DNA of 64,000 nt from Streptomyces roseolus (GTDB lineage: Bacteria > Actinomycetota > Actinomycetes > Streptomycetales > Streptomycetaceae), in contig NZ_BMTV01000023.1 of NCBI RefSeq assembly GCF_014649855.1, forward strand, positions 1 through 64,000, given 5' to 3'. The position numbers and the translations under genes are program-made. Shown in pieces: positions 1 to 8,430 of the stretch (position 1 is its first letter; every line of letters begins with the position of its first letter). Below the pieces are notes generated by a model. The model did no database searches and was not told the DNA's origin. It saw nothing but the letters and a program-made list of their open reading frames with translations.

Positions 1-2
1 CC

Positions 3-245
3 TTCCTCGACACCAAGTTCCCCTACTTCGGCGGCCAGCAGGCCAACCGCATCTTCGCCGAATCCGCCCGCAACGTCGGCGAGGACTGGTCCTACCTGCC
101 CTTCCAGGTCTACGCCAACTCCATCTTCAACGACACCGTCGGCAAGGCCTACGTCTCCCCCACCACCCTCACCGACGGCCTCAAGGCCTGGCAGGACGCC
201 AGCGTCAAGTACGGCAACGACCAGGGCTTCACCGTCAACAAGTAG
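3..245 (+). CDS. Carbohydrate ABC transporter substrate-binding protein, C-terminal part
   Basis: Only the last 80 codons are inside the window; the gene begins before it. The visible tail has the form of the C-terminal lobe of extracellular sugar-binding lipoproteins (SBP_bac_1 type), including the segments YFGGQQANRIFAESA and LKAWQDASVKYGNDQGFTV. Such proteins capture an oligosaccharide outside the cell and hand it to an MsmX/MsiK-energised permease pair. The gene is co-directional with the GH35 beta-galactosidase 143 bases downstream and is closed by a strong hairpin, so the two may serve one sugar but be transcribed separately. The substrate cannot be read from this fragment. Confidence 0.8.
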   Translation, partial: FLDTKFPYFGGQQANRIFAESARNVGEDWSYLPFQVYANSIFNDTVGKAYVSPTTLTDGLKAWQDASVKYGNDQGFTVNK

Positions 246-256
246 CCGCATCGCGG

Positions 257-288
257 CGGGGGCGGAGCCGGACGGCGCTCCGCCCCCG
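257..288 (+). terminator. Hairpin after sugar-binding protein gene
   Basis: A perfect 12-bp inverted repeat (257-268 with 277-288) with an 8-base loop starts 11 bases after the stop codon. It lacks a long T run, as is common in streptomycetes. It probably ends the solute-binding-protein transcript before the GH35 gene. Confidence 0.7.
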
Positions 289-321
289 CGAGCCCTCGGA
301 AAGGGCTTGCCACACCCCATA

Positions 322-335
322 TGTTTGCGTAAACA
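322..335. promoter_or_regulatory. Putative LacI-family operator upstream of the GH35 gene
   Basis: TGTTTGCGTAAACA is a near-perfect 14-bp palindrome (6 of 7 pairs) with the central CG typical of LacI/GalR operators. It lies 53 bases before the beta-galactosidase start and is an AT-rich island in a GC-rich background. The cognate repressor is inferred; no intact LacI gene occurs in this window. Confidence 0.5.
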
Positions 336-388
336 CCTCAAGGCGACGTCTCGACTCGCACGACTTCACGTACAGGAGCAAGCAGCGC

Positions 389-2140
389 ATGCCCGTTCTC
401 CAGACAGACAAGGCCGGATTCCTGCTCGACGGCCGACCCTTCCGGTTCCTGTCCGGTGGGCTGCACTACTTCCGGGTCCATCCCGAGCAGTGGCAGGACC
501 GGCTCCGCAAGGCACGGCTCATGGGCCTCAACACCGTGGAGACCTACGTCCCCTGGAACCTCCACCAGCCGCGCCCCGACCGCTTCGCCCTCGACGGCGG
601 CCTCGACCTCCCCCGCTTCCTCGACCTCGCCGCCGCCGAGGGACTGCACGTCCTGCTGCGCCCGGGGCCGTACATCTGCGCGGAATGGGAGGGCGGCGGC
701 CTGCCCTCGTGGCTGCTCGCCGAGCCGGACATACGACTCCGCTCCCGCGACCCGCGGTTCCTGGCGGCCGTGGACGACTTCTTCCGCCGTCTGCTCACCC
801 CGCTCCACCCCTACCTCGCCTCGCGGGGCGGCCCGATCCTGGCCGTACAGGTGGAGAACGAGTACGGCGCCTACGGCGACGACACCGCCTACCTGGAGCA
901 CATCGCCGACTCTCTGCGCGCCTGCGGCGTCGACGTCCCCCTGTTCACCTGCGACCAGCCGGCCGACCTGGAGCGGGGCGCCCTGCCCGGCGTCCTCGCC
1001 ACCGCCAACTTCGGCAGCCGCTCGGCCCACCACCTCGCGGCGCTGCGCGCGCGGCGCCCCGAAGGGCCGCTGATGACCACGGAGTTCTGGATCGGCTGGT
1101 TCGACCGCTGGGGTGCCCGGCACGTGGTCCGCGACCCGGACGACGCCGCCCGCGAGCTCGACGAGGTCCTCGCCGCCGGGGCGTCGGTGAACTTCTACAT
1201 GTTCCACGGCGGCACCAACTTCGGCTTCACCAACGGCGCCAACGACAAGCACACCTACCGCCCGACCGTCACCTCCTACGACTACGACTCGCCGCTCGAC
1301 GAGGCCGGCGACCCGACGGAGAAGTACACCGCCTTCCGCGACGTCATCGCCAAGTACGCGCCCGTGCCGGACGCCCCCGTGCCCGCGCCCGGCCCCAAAC
1401 TGGCCCTTCCCGCCGTCGTGTTGACGGAGAGCGCCGCGCTGCTGCCGAACGCCGGCGCCCTGGCGCCGCGGGTGGACTCCCGGCGGCCGCTGACCATGGA
1501 GGAGCTGGAGCAGGACTTCGGCTTCGTCCTGTACGAGACCACCCTGCCCGTGCGCGGCCCCGTCCTGCTGGAGGTCGAGCACGTCCGCGACCGCGCCCAG
1601 GTGTTCGTCGACGGGCAGCCGGTGGGCGTCCTGGAGCGCGAGAACCACGAGCACTCCCTGGCCTTCACGGCCCCGCGGGCCGGCAGCGTGCTCTCGGTCC
1701 TGGTGGAGAACCAGGGCCGGGTGAACTACGGCCAGGGCATCCACGACCGCAAGGGCCTCCTCGGCGCGGTCCTCCTCGACGGCGTCGAGCCGTCGGCGTG
1801 GACGAACCGGCCGCTGCCGCTCACCGCCCTGGAGGACGTCCCCTTCACGCACACCACGACGATCCCCGTCGGTCCGGCCTTCCACCGGGGCACCTTCGCA
1901 CTCGACGAGACGGCCGACACCTACCTGCACCTCGACGGCTGGACCAAGGGCAACGCCTGGGTGAACGGCTTCCCGCTCGGCCGGTACTGGTCCCGCGGCC
2001 CGCAGAAGTCGCTGTACGTCCCCGCGCCCGTGCTGCGCGCCGGGACGAACGAGGTCGTCGTCCTGGAACTCCACGCCGGGCCCCGGGCCCGCACCGTCGA
2101 CTTCCGCGCGGCGCCCGACCTCGGCCCGACCGAGGAGTAG
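389..2140 (+). CDS. Beta-galactosidase, glycoside hydrolase family 35
   Basis: 583 aa, the usual size of compact bacterial GH35 enzymes that remove terminal non-reducing beta-galactose. The TIM barrel spans about residues 5-330. It contains the acid/base motif QVENEYGAYG (Glu158) and the nucleophile motif TTEFWIGWFDRWG (Glu232), followed by two beta-rich jelly-roll domains. No signal peptide is visible, so the enzyme should be cytoplasmic and act on imported galactosides. The ATG follows an AGGAGCAA ribosome site and a LacI-type operator. The transcript ends at strong hairpins. An AraFGH-like sugar transporter converges on it from the other strand. Family assignment is firm; the natural substrate is not known. 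Confidence 0.93.
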   Translation: MPVLQTDKAGFLLDGRPFRFLSGGLHYFRVHPEQWQDRLRKARLMGLNTVETYVPWNLHQPRPDRFALDGGLDLPRFLDLAAAEGLHVLLRPGPYICAEWEGGGLPSWLLAEPDIRLRSRDPRFLAAVDDFFRRLLTPLHPYLASRGGPILAVQVENEYGAYGDDTAYLEHIADSLRACGVDVPLFTCDQPADLERGALPGVLATANFGSRSAHHLAALRARRPEGPLMTTEFWIGWFDRWGARHVVRDPDDAARELDEVLAAGASVNFYMFHGGTNFGFTNGANDKHTYRPTVTSYDYDSPLDEAGDPTEKYTAFRDVIAKYAPVPDAPVPAPGPKLALPAVVLTESAALLPNAGALAPRVDSRRPLTMEELEQDFGFVLYETTLPVRGPVLLEVEHVRDRAQVFVDGQPVGVLERENHEHSLAFTAPRAGSVLSVLVENQGRVNYGQGIHDRKGLLGAVLLDGVEPSAWTNRPLPLTALEDVPFTHTTTIPVGPAFHRGTFALDETADTYLHLDGWTKGNAWVNGFPLGRYWSRGPQKSLYVPAPVLRAGTNEVVVLELHAGPRARTVDFRAAPDLGPTEE

Positions 2141-2155
2141 GACCACTCGGCGACG

Positions 2156-2288
2156 CCGGACCCGGGCGGGTCCTCCCCCGCACGCCCGGGTCCGGCCCCT
2201 CTCCGCCCCTGCCCTCCCGGCTCCCGGGAGGGCTTTCGCCGTTCCCGGGCTCCGGACACACGCCTGCGCCGGGCGGCCGCGCCCGGCG
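2156..2288 (+). terminator. Multiple hairpins after the beta-galactosidase gene
   Basis: Three inverted repeats follow the stop codon: a 13-bp stem (2156-2168 with 2183-2195), a 10-bp stem with a 3-base loop followed by TTT (2211-2220 with 2224-2233), and a 9-bp stem (2267-2275 with 2280-2288). The second has the form of a classical intrinsic terminator. The rest of 2290-2550 shows no gene I can support. Confidence 0.7.
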
Positions 2289-2550
2289 GCCCGAGGGGGA
2301 CGCTCTCCCCGCAGGGGGAACGCCGCCCCGGAACGTGGCACCGAGGACGAGGCCCCACGGTCCCTTCTCCCGCGCACCGTCCGTGAAGGGTGCCGGCCGG
2401 GGTGGTGGGAACCGGTCCACCACCGCGGCCGCCCCGCACCTCGCGCGTCCTCCCCCGGCGGCCGTACGCGGCCAGGGCCACGGCTCCCGGCCTCACCCCG
2501 TCACCGCCCGAGCCGCCGAGCCGCCGAGCCGCCGACTATCCCAGTGCGCC

Positions 2551-2584
2551 ACGAGGCCCGCTCCCCTGAGGGAGCGGGCCTCGT
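2551..2584 (-). terminator. Strong terminator after the sugar permease gene
   Basis: A perfect 15-bp stem (2551-2565 with 2570-2584) with a four-base loop lies 28 bases past the permease stop codon on the minus strand. Being symmetrical, it can also stop plus-strand readthrough from the GH35 gene. Confidence 0.8.
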
Positions 2585-2611
2585 CCGTGCGCCGGAGAGC
2601 CGTGGGGCGGG

Positions 2612-3640
2612 TCAGTGGGGGAGTCCGACCGCCCGTTCGCCGTTGCGGCGCTGCTGGATGACGACGGCCGCCACGAGCAGGGCGCCCTGGGCGACGTTCT
2701 GCCAGAAGGTGTTGATGCCCTGCACGGTGAGGCCGTTCTCCAGGGCGCCGAGGAGGGCGACGGCGAGCAGGGTGCCGCCGACGCCTCCCTTGCCGCCCTT
2801 GAGGGCGCAGCCGCCGAGGGCGGCGGCGGTGATGGCCTTGAGTTCGAGGCCCTCGCTGCCGGAGACGGGCTGGCCTGAGCCGGTGCGGGCGGTGAGCAGG
2901 ATGCCGGCGACGGCGGCGACGACGCCGATGAGGGCGTAGACGGCGACGAGGTACTTGTTGATGTCGATGCCGGCGAGGCGGGCGGCGGTGTCGTTGCCGC
3001 CGATGGCGTAGAGGTTGCGGCCGATGTCGGTGTACTTGAGCATCACGTGCACGGCGAGGGCGACGGCGACGAGGATCCAGACCATGACGGGCAGGCCGGC
3101 GATCTTGCCGCGGCCGAGGAAGACGAAGACCGGGTCGTTGAGGACGTAGCCCTGGGCACGGCCGTCGGACAGGAGCTGGGCGAGGCCCTTGTAGGCGGCG
3201 AGTCCGGCGAGGGTGGCGATGGTCGGGTTGACGCGGCCGTAGACGATGGCCAGGCCGTTGGCGACGCCCACGAGGACGCCGACGCCGACGGCGGCGAGCA
3301 TGCCGAGGTAGGCGTGGGAGCCGGTACTGGTGAAGACCATGGCGCTGACCACGGAGGCCACGCCGACCTGGGAGCCGACGGAGATGTCGAGGCCGCCGCA
3401 GATGATGACGACGGTCTGGACGACGGCGAGGAGACCGGTGATGGTGGCCGCTTCGGCAATCACCTGGAGGTTGGAGAGGCTGAGGTAGTTCTCGTTGAGG
3501 ACGCCGAACAGTCCGAGGACGACGACGAGCGCACCGATGAGGCTGAGGTTCTGTCCGCCGAGGGCGGCCAGGGGCGAGCGCTTGCGCGCCGCCGGCGGGG
3601 CCTTCTCGGTCCCGGCCGGGGAGGTGGTGGCGGTGGTCAT
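2612..3640 (-). CDS. Sugar ABC transporter permease, AraH/RbsC type
   Basis: 342 aa integral membrane protein of the BPD_transp_2 family, whose dimers form the membrane channel of monosaccharide importers such as AraFGH, RbsABC and XylFGH. About nine hydrophobic segments can be seen. The conserved stretch GGLDISVGSQVGVASV (about residues 82-97) is the family signature near the second cytoplasmic loop. Its ATG overlaps the ATPase stop codon by 4 bases, and its Shine-Dalgarno GGAGG lies inside the ATPase gene, so translation is coupled. It is the third gene of a binding protein-ATPase-permease operon. The family is clear; arabinose or galactose is the most likely cargo from the binding protein. 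Confidence 0.92.
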   Translation of the reverse strand: MTTATTSPAGTEKAPPAARKRSPLAALGGQNLSLIGALVVVLGLFGVLNENYLSLSNLQVIAEAATITGLLAVVQTVVIICGGLDISVGSQVGVASVVSAMVFTSTGSHAYLGMLAAVGVGVLVGVANGLAIVYGRVNPTIATLAGLAAYKGLAQLLSDGRAQGYVLNDPVFVFLGRGKIAGLPVMVWILVAVALAVHVMLKYTDIGRNLYAIGGNDTAARLAGIDINKYLVAVYALIGVVAAVAGILLTARTGSGQPVSGSEGLELKAITAAALGGCALKGGKGGVGGTLLAVALLGALENGLTVQGINTFWQNVAQGALLVAAVVIQQRRNGERAVGLPH

Positions 3641-5241
3641 CGGGGGCCTCCATGGGCGGAGTCGGTGCGGGGCCGTGCGGCGGCCGGGGTGGGGACGGGG
3701 TCGAGCGGGGCCAGGTCGTCGGCCATGGCGAGGTGGAGGATCGCTTCCTCGGTGGCCTCGGCGCGGGCGAGTTCGCCGGTGACGCGGCCGCCCTGCATCA
3801 CCACGACCCGGTCGGCGAGTCCGAGCACCTCGGGGAGCTCGGAGGAGATCACGAGCAGGGCGACGCCGTCCCGCGCGAGGTCGGCGATGATCCGGTAGAT
3901 CTCGGCCTTGGCCCCGATGTCGATGCCGCGCGTCGGCTCGTCGAGGATCAGGACCTTCGGCCGGCGCAGCAGCCAGCGGGCGAGGACGACCTTCTGCTGG
4001 TTGCCGCCGGACAGTTTGCGCACCTCGTGCTCGATGGACGGGGTGCGGACCCTGAGCCGGTCGGAGAAGTCCTGGGCGACGGCCTTCTCCTGGCCGCGGC
4101 GGACGAAACGCATCCGGCGCAGCCGGTCCAGGCTGACCAGGGAGGTGTTGTCGCGGATGGACCGCTGGAGGAAGAGGGCCTGGGCCTTGCGTTCCTCGGG
4201 GGCCAGGCCGATGCCGGCCCGGATGGCGTCCTTGGGGCCGCGCAGCCGCAGGGGCCTGCCGTTCAGGGTGATCCGGCCGGAGCGCAGGGGACGGTCTCCC
4301 GCGAGGGCGAGCCCCAGCTCCGAGCGGCCCGCGCCCATGAGGCCGGCGAGGGCGACGACTTCTCCGGCCCTGACCCGGAGGCTGATGTCGTGGACGTCGT
4401 CGGTGGTGACGCCGTCCAGTTCCAGCACGACCTCGTCCCGGGCGACGTCCTGCCGCACGAAGAGCGAGGAGAGGTCGCGGCCGACCATCATCCGCACGAC
4501 CTCGCTCTCGGTGGTCGCCGCGGCGTCGAGGACACCGGCGGAGGCGCCGTCGCGGAGCACGGCGATCCGGTCCGCGAGCCGGAAGATCTCCTTCATGCGG
4601 TGGGAGACGTAGATGATCGCGATGCCCTGGGCGCGCAGCCGTCCGATCAGGGCGAACAGGGCCTCGGCCTCGTTCTCCGCGAGCGAGGAGGTCGGCTCGT
4701 CGAAGGCGATGACTTTCGCGTCGCCGGTGAGGGCGCGCAGGATCTCCACCAACTGCCTTTGCGCGGGAGTGAGTTCGGAGCCGAGCAGGTCGGGGGCGAT
4801 GACCTTCTCGAAGCCGAGCCGGGCGAGGTCCGCGGTGATCCTGCGGCTCAGCTCGCCGCGATCGAGGCGGCGGCCCGCCGTGCGGGGAAGGGCTCCGGCG
4901 TAGACGTTCTCCGCGACGGAGACGTGCGGGATGATCTCCGGTTCCTGCGGGATGATGCGGATCCCGGCCCGGCGCGCGTCCTGCGGCGAGGCGAACGAGA
5001 CCGGCGTGCCGTCGAGGAGGACCCGCCCTTCGGTGGGCCGGTGGTCGCCGGTGAGGATCTTCAGCAGCGTGGACTTGCCCGCACCGTTCTCGCCCATGAG
5101 GGCGGTGACCTGCCCGGGAGGAAAGGTGAGGGTGACGCCGCTCAGGGCCTGGACGGCGCCGAAGCGCTTGGTGATGTCCTCGACGGCGACACCGACACCT
5201 GGGGTCGCCTGCGTGGGGGGTGGGGTGCCGGGTGTGGTCAT
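3637..5241 (-). CDS. Sugar ABC transporter ATP-binding protein, AraG/MglA type (two ABC domains)
   Basis: 534 aa with two tandem nucleotide-binding domains, typical of monosaccharide importers. Domain 1 has Walker A GENGAGKST (about residues 50-58), a degenerate signature LTPAQRQ, and Walker B VIAFDEPTSS. Domain 2 has a degenerate Walker A (GLMGAGRSEL), a canonical LSGGNQQKV signature and Walker B VLILDEPTRG. This asymmetry is normal for AraG/MglA/RbsA, where only one site is fully canonical. It energises the adjacent AraH-like permease, with which it overlaps by 4 bases. It follows the binding-protein gene after 114 bases that contain a stable hairpin. Confidence 0.93.
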   Translation of the reverse strand: MTTPGTPPPTQATPGVGVAVEDITKRFGAVQALSGVTLTFPPGQVTALMGENGAGKSTLLKILTGDHRPTEGRVLLDGTPVSFASPQDARRAGIRIIPQEPEIIPHVSVAENVYAGALPRTAGRRLDRGELSRRITADLARLGFEKVIAPDLLGSELTPAQRQLVEILRALTGDAKVIAFDEPTSSLAENEAEALFALIGRLRAQGIAIIYVSHRMKEIFRLADRIAVLRDGASAGVLDAAATTESEVVRMMVGRDLSSLFVRQDVARDEVVLELDGVTTDDVHDISLRVRAGEVVALAGLMGAGRSELGLALAGDRPLRSGRITLNGRPLRLRGPKDAIRAGIGLAPEERKAQALFLQRSIRDNTSLVSLDRLRRMRFVRRGQEKAVAQDFSDRLRVRTPSIEHEVRKLSGGNQQKVVLARWLLRRPKVLILDEPTRGIDIGAKAEIYRIIADLARDGVALLVISSELPEVLGLADRVVVMQGGRVTGELARAEATEEAILHLAMADDLAPLDPVPTPAAARPRTDSAHGGPR

Positions 5242-5303
5242 GCTGGCCTCATGTGCTGGAGGGACGGGAAGGGGCCGGGGCGAGCGCCGGTCGGCGGGAG
5301 AGG

Positions 5304-5339
5304 GCCGGTGCGGCGGACGGGGCGGTACGCCGCACCGGC
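5304..5339 (-). promoter_or_regulatory. Intercistronic hairpin behind the binding-protein gene
   Basis: A 12-bp perfect stem (5304-5315 with 5328-5339) lies just after the binding-protein stop codon and before the ATPase start. In binding-protein-dependent importers such hairpins commonly protect the upstream mRNA and let the binding protein be made in excess. That role is inferred here; partial termination is the alternative. Confidence 0.55.
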
Positions 5340-5355
5340 GGTCGGGGGCGGCGGC

Positions 5356-6411
5356 TCAGCCGCAGGTGACTCCGGCGGTCTTCCAGGTGGCGGCGTCGAC
5401 CATGGTGGTCGGGGCGAAGGCTTCCTTGGGGAACGCCTTGCCGTTCTTGAGCTTGTCGTACATCGTCTGCACGGCCAGCGCGCCGACGTCCTTGCCGTTG
5501 ATGAACAGCGCGGCCTTCATGCCGGACGGCTTGCCCGAGCTCCAGTTCTTGCAGGCGAGGTAGGCGCCGAGGCCCACGCCGATGACGTCGTCGGCCTTGA
5601 AGCCGGCGTTCTCCAGCGCGGTCACGCCGCCCTGGACGTTCTCGTCGTTGCAGCCCCAGAGCACCCAGTGCTTGACGTCCGGGTTGGCGGTGACGGTGGC
5701 CGCGATCTTGTCCTGCGCGCCGGTGGGGCTGTTGTCCGTGGGGACGTCGATGTTCCGCACCTCGGCACCGGCCGCGGCCGCGAAGGCGTCCTTGGCCGCC
5801 TGGACGCGGTCGGTGCAGACGGTCACGTCCTGCTTCCACGCGGAGATCGTGCGCGTCTCCTCGGGCTTCCACCCCGCCTTCTTGAACTCCGCGGCGGCGC
5901 GCTTGCCGACCTCGCCGCCCATCTGCTGTCCACTGAAGCCGATCCGGGGCACCAGGTTCTCCGGCGGACAGGCGGACGGGTCCGGGCCCGTGGTGCAGAT
6001 CTGGTCGTCGGACGTGAGCAGGGCGACGTTCGCGTCCTTGGCGATCTGGGCGACCTGAGGGCCGACTGCCGGGTCGGGCACGACGACGATCAGACCGTTG
6101 CTCTTCTGCGAGATCGCCGACTGGGCCTCGCTGATGGTCTTGTTGGCGTCGGTGCCGAGATTGACGACCTTCAGGTCGATGCCGAGTTCGTCCGCCTTGG
6201 CCCGGGCGCCGGCCGCCTCGCCGACGAAGTACTCCTGGTCGCCCTGCTTCTGGAGGTACGTCAGGGAGATCTCGCCGTCGACCTTGCCGGCTCCTCCGTC
6301 GCCTCCCGCACCTGCCGCCTGCTGCCCACTGGAGCAGGAGGCCAGGGCGAGGACGGTGGCCAGTCCCAGGGCGACCGCCGCCATCGGCCGCCGGTGATAT
6401 TCAGTGAACAT
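5356..6411 (-). CDS. Sugar-binding lipoprotein, AraF/RbsB-like
   Basis: 351 aa from the ATG at 6411, which has a GGGGAAT ribosome site; a longer in-frame start upstream would add a non-signal leader and is rejected. The N-terminus is a lipoprotein signal ending LALASC (Cys26). The mature protein is a periplasmic-binding-protein type 1 fold. It resembles L-arabinose-binding AraF in the stretch NPDVKHWVLWGCNDENVQGG and in the GFKADDVIGVGLGAY segment; AraF also binds galactose. It should capture a monosaccharide outside the cell for the following ATPase and permease. Convergence with a beta-galactosidase makes arabinose or galactose attractive, but this is inference. Confidence 0.88.
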   Translation of the reverse strand: MFTEYHRRPMAAVALGLATVLALASCSSGQQAAGAGGDGGAGKVDGEISLTYLQKQGDQEYFVGEAAGARAKADELGIDLKVVNLGTDANKTISEAQSAISQKSNGLIVVVPDPAVGPQVAQIAKDANVALLTSDDQICTTGPDPSACPPENLVPRIGFSGQQMGGEVGKRAAAEFKKAGWKPEETRTISAWKQDVTVCTDRVQAAKDAFAAAAGAEVRNIDVPTDNSPTGAQDKIAATVTANPDVKHWVLWGCNDENVQGGVTALENAGFKADDVIGVGLGAYLACKNWSSGKPSGMKAALFINGKDVGALAVQTMYDKLKNGKAFPKEAFAPTTMVDAATWKTAGVTCG

Positions 6412-7222
6412 GTCATTCCCCTTGCTCGGACGGGCCGCACGCGGTCGACCGGTGAGGCGCGGTTTCGGGTGGCTCGCGGAAGATCGCGGCGAGGGAGAGG
6501 GAACGACGGTTCCGATCCCGTCCGACGACGGTGCGCGAGCGAACGGCCGGGCGCTCCCTGGAGTGTTGAAGTCACCACAGCCCGCCATTAATCAACTTGA
6601 TGCCCCACAGAAAAGCGCCGTTTCCATCAAAAGTCAACAAGCGGTTCCACGCCGTGCGGATCGATACGCCCCCGTTACCGGCGCCACCATCGGCGCACCC
6701 GGAGCAGCGAACAGCGAGTCAGTGGGCCCGGACGACGGCAGCACCGGCGGCCGACCGCCTCGAACAGCTCGAACAGTGAGATGTTGAAACATGTTGGATT
6801 GCCTTCTGGGCAGTCCTGTCGGAGCGCAGGGCGATGCGCTCCGCTTCCTCAAGCGCTCGCGACGGCCTTCCGCGTTGCGGCCGTGAGCCGCATGACGGGT
6901 TCGGATGTCGGCCGGATCGACGCCCGCGGCGGAACCGGCCCGATCCGGGGCCGACAGGGAAGCCCCGCACGCACCACGATGTCCTGCCGATTCCTGCCTG
7001 TGGTTCTGCCTGGAGACGGAAACGGCCCGCTGCTTGGCTGTGCGGTGCGGGCGGGAACCCGGACCTCGCCGAGACGGTCCGGTCGCGCGGCCGCGAGGTC
7101 GTTGCCCGTACGACGAGCCGTCCGGTCCTGTCGGGCATCCGGCCGCCGTCTTCCGGGGAGGTGCAGCGGTCCTGTTCCCGCCCGTGGCAGCCCCGGAGCC
7201 CCTTCCCCTGAGCGGAGAGAAA
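6412..7222. other. Intergenic region between sugar-binding protein and AraC genes
   Basis: About 810 bases without a gene I can support; open frames here lack family features and ribosome sites. The part nearest the binding protein (6580-6640) is AT-richer and holds ATCAACTTGAT, a perfect 11-bp palindrome at 6591-6601. On the minus strand it also holds TTGACT (6632-6637), which could be a -35 box. It is the likely promoter and control region of the minus-strand transporter operon. The -10 box is not obvious. Confidence 0.4.
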
Positions 7223-7228
7223 TTGAGC

Positions 7229-8293
7229 GTGGTGTTGACGACCGCCTCCGTGCCGGACCGGGACAAGGTCGCGTACTGGAACGACGCGGTGAGCAGGACG
7301 CTGGTACCGATGGAGGTCGCCCCTCAGGGTGACGGGCCGTTCGACGGCCGGATCGCCACCAGCCGTCTCGCGTATCTCCAGGTCTCCACCGTGGAGGCCG
7401 ACGCGGGGCGGGTCAGCCGCACGCCGGCGCTCATCGCCGGGTCGTCCGAGGCGCTGGTAGCGGTCGGTCTCCAGACGTCCGGCACGGCCACCTTCGTCCA
7501 GGACGGCCGACGGGCCGAGGTACACGAGGGCGACCTCGTGGTGTACGACACGGCCCGGCCGTACTCCTTCGACTATCCGCGGCGGTTCGCCGCGCACGTC
7601 TTCCAGCTTCCGCGCCGCACACTGGGCGTGCCGGAGAGTGACATCCGGCGGGTCACGGGCAGTGCCGTCGGCACCGGGGACGGCTTCGGCGCGATGCTGC
7701 TCCCGTTCCTGGCCGCCCTGGCCTCCTCCCCCGCCGACGGCTACCCGCCGGCCGTCGCGGACCGGCTGGCCGGCAACGTGGTCGAACTGCTCGCCACCCT
7801 GATCACCGAGCGGGCCCATCCGGGCGGCACGGACACGGACGCACCGAGCCATCTGGTGCTGCGGATACGTGACCACATCAACCGGAACCTGGGCGACCCG
7901 GATCTGTCACCGGAGGGCGTCGCCCGGGCCCACCGGATCTCCGTCCGGTACCTGCACCGGCTGTTCGAGGGCGAGGGGACCACGGTCGGCCAGTTCATCC
8001 GGCAACGGCGCCTGGAGGAGTGCGGCCGCGAACTGGCCCGCCGCGGCGGGACGACCCCCACCGTGTCCGCCGTGGCCCAGAGGTGGGGCTTCGTCAGCCC
8101 GGCCCACTTCAGCCGGTCCTTCCGCGCCGCCTACGGCGTCTCCCCCCGCGAATGGCGCAACCTGCGCACCGCCCAGGACGGTCCCGGGAGTGCCCCGGCG
8201 GTCGCTCCGGTGCCCGGGACCCCGACCGTGGACGCCGCCGGCGTCCACGGTGCCGGACGGTGCGGGGCCGGCCCCGCACCGTCCGGCAGGTGA
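7229..8293 (+). CDS. AraC-family transcriptional regulator with AraC-binding-like N domain
   Basis: About 354 aa from the GTG at 7229 (GGAGAGA ribosome site; a TTG at 7223 is an equally possible start). The N-terminal 200 residues resemble the AraC-binding-like domain of OruR/FeaR-type activators, opening with RDKVAYWNDAVSRTLVPME. The C-terminal double helix-turn-helix contains LSPEGVARAHRISVRYLHRL and WGFVSPAHFSRSFRAAYGVS. It ends with an unusual low-complexity tail of about 35 residues that is encoded by two strong hairpins. It precedes and is co-directional with an HSL-type esterase, its likely target. A paralogous AraC protein sits at 12468-13376. The effector is unknown. Confidence 0.88.
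   Translation: MVLTTASVPDRDKVAYWNDAVSRTLVPMEVAPQGDGPFDGRIATSRLAYLQVSTVEADAGRVSRTPALIAGSSEALVAVGLQTSGTATFVQDGRRAEVHEGDLVVYDTARPYSFDYPRRFAAHVFQLPRRTLGVPESDIRRVTGSAVGTGDGFGAMLLPFLAALASSPADGYPPAVADRLAGNVVELLATLITERAHPGGTDTDAPSHLVLRIRDHINRNLGDPDLSPEGVARAHRISVRYLHRLFEGEGTTVGQFIRQRRLEECGRELARRGGTTPTVSAVAQRWGFVSPAHFSRSFRAAYGVSPREWRNLRTAQDGPGSAPAVAPVPGTPTVDAAGVHGAGRCGAGPAPSGR
8228..8287 (+). terminator. Two hairpins inside the 3' end of the AraC gene
   Basis: A 9-bp stem with a 3-base loop (8228-8248) is followed by a 17-bp stem (8252-8268 with 8271-8287). The second reads GCCGGACGGTGCGGGGC in its left arm and ends only six bases before the stop codon. Both lie in coding sequence for a low-complexity tail. 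It probably terminates transcription before the esterase gene. Confidence 0.6.
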
Positions 8294-8430
8294 GGTTCCG
8301 CTCCGGTCGCCCCGTGCCCGCGGTGGCCGCGCCCGGCCCTCGACAGCGCCCCACGGCGTTCCGGCGCACGGGCCGGCACCCGTGCGCCGGTTCGCCCTTT
8401 CGTTCAGCCCCTCCCGGCAGGAGACCGTGT

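Noticed and set aside
307..2661. Long plus-strand open frame overlapping the GH35 gene (and a similar minus-strand frame)
   Set aside because: Arg/Pro/Gly-rich translation without family motifs, in another frame of a clear GH35 gene; a by-product of high GC.
6412..6588. N-terminal extension of the AraF-like binding protein to the ATG at 6588
   Set aside because: It would bury the lipoprotein signal 59 residues inside; the ATG at 6411 has a good ribosome site.
6632..6670. Full sigma-70-type promoter for the AraF-like operon
   Set aside because: TTGACT is present on the minus strand but the -10 region is poor; kept only as a remark on the intergenic region.
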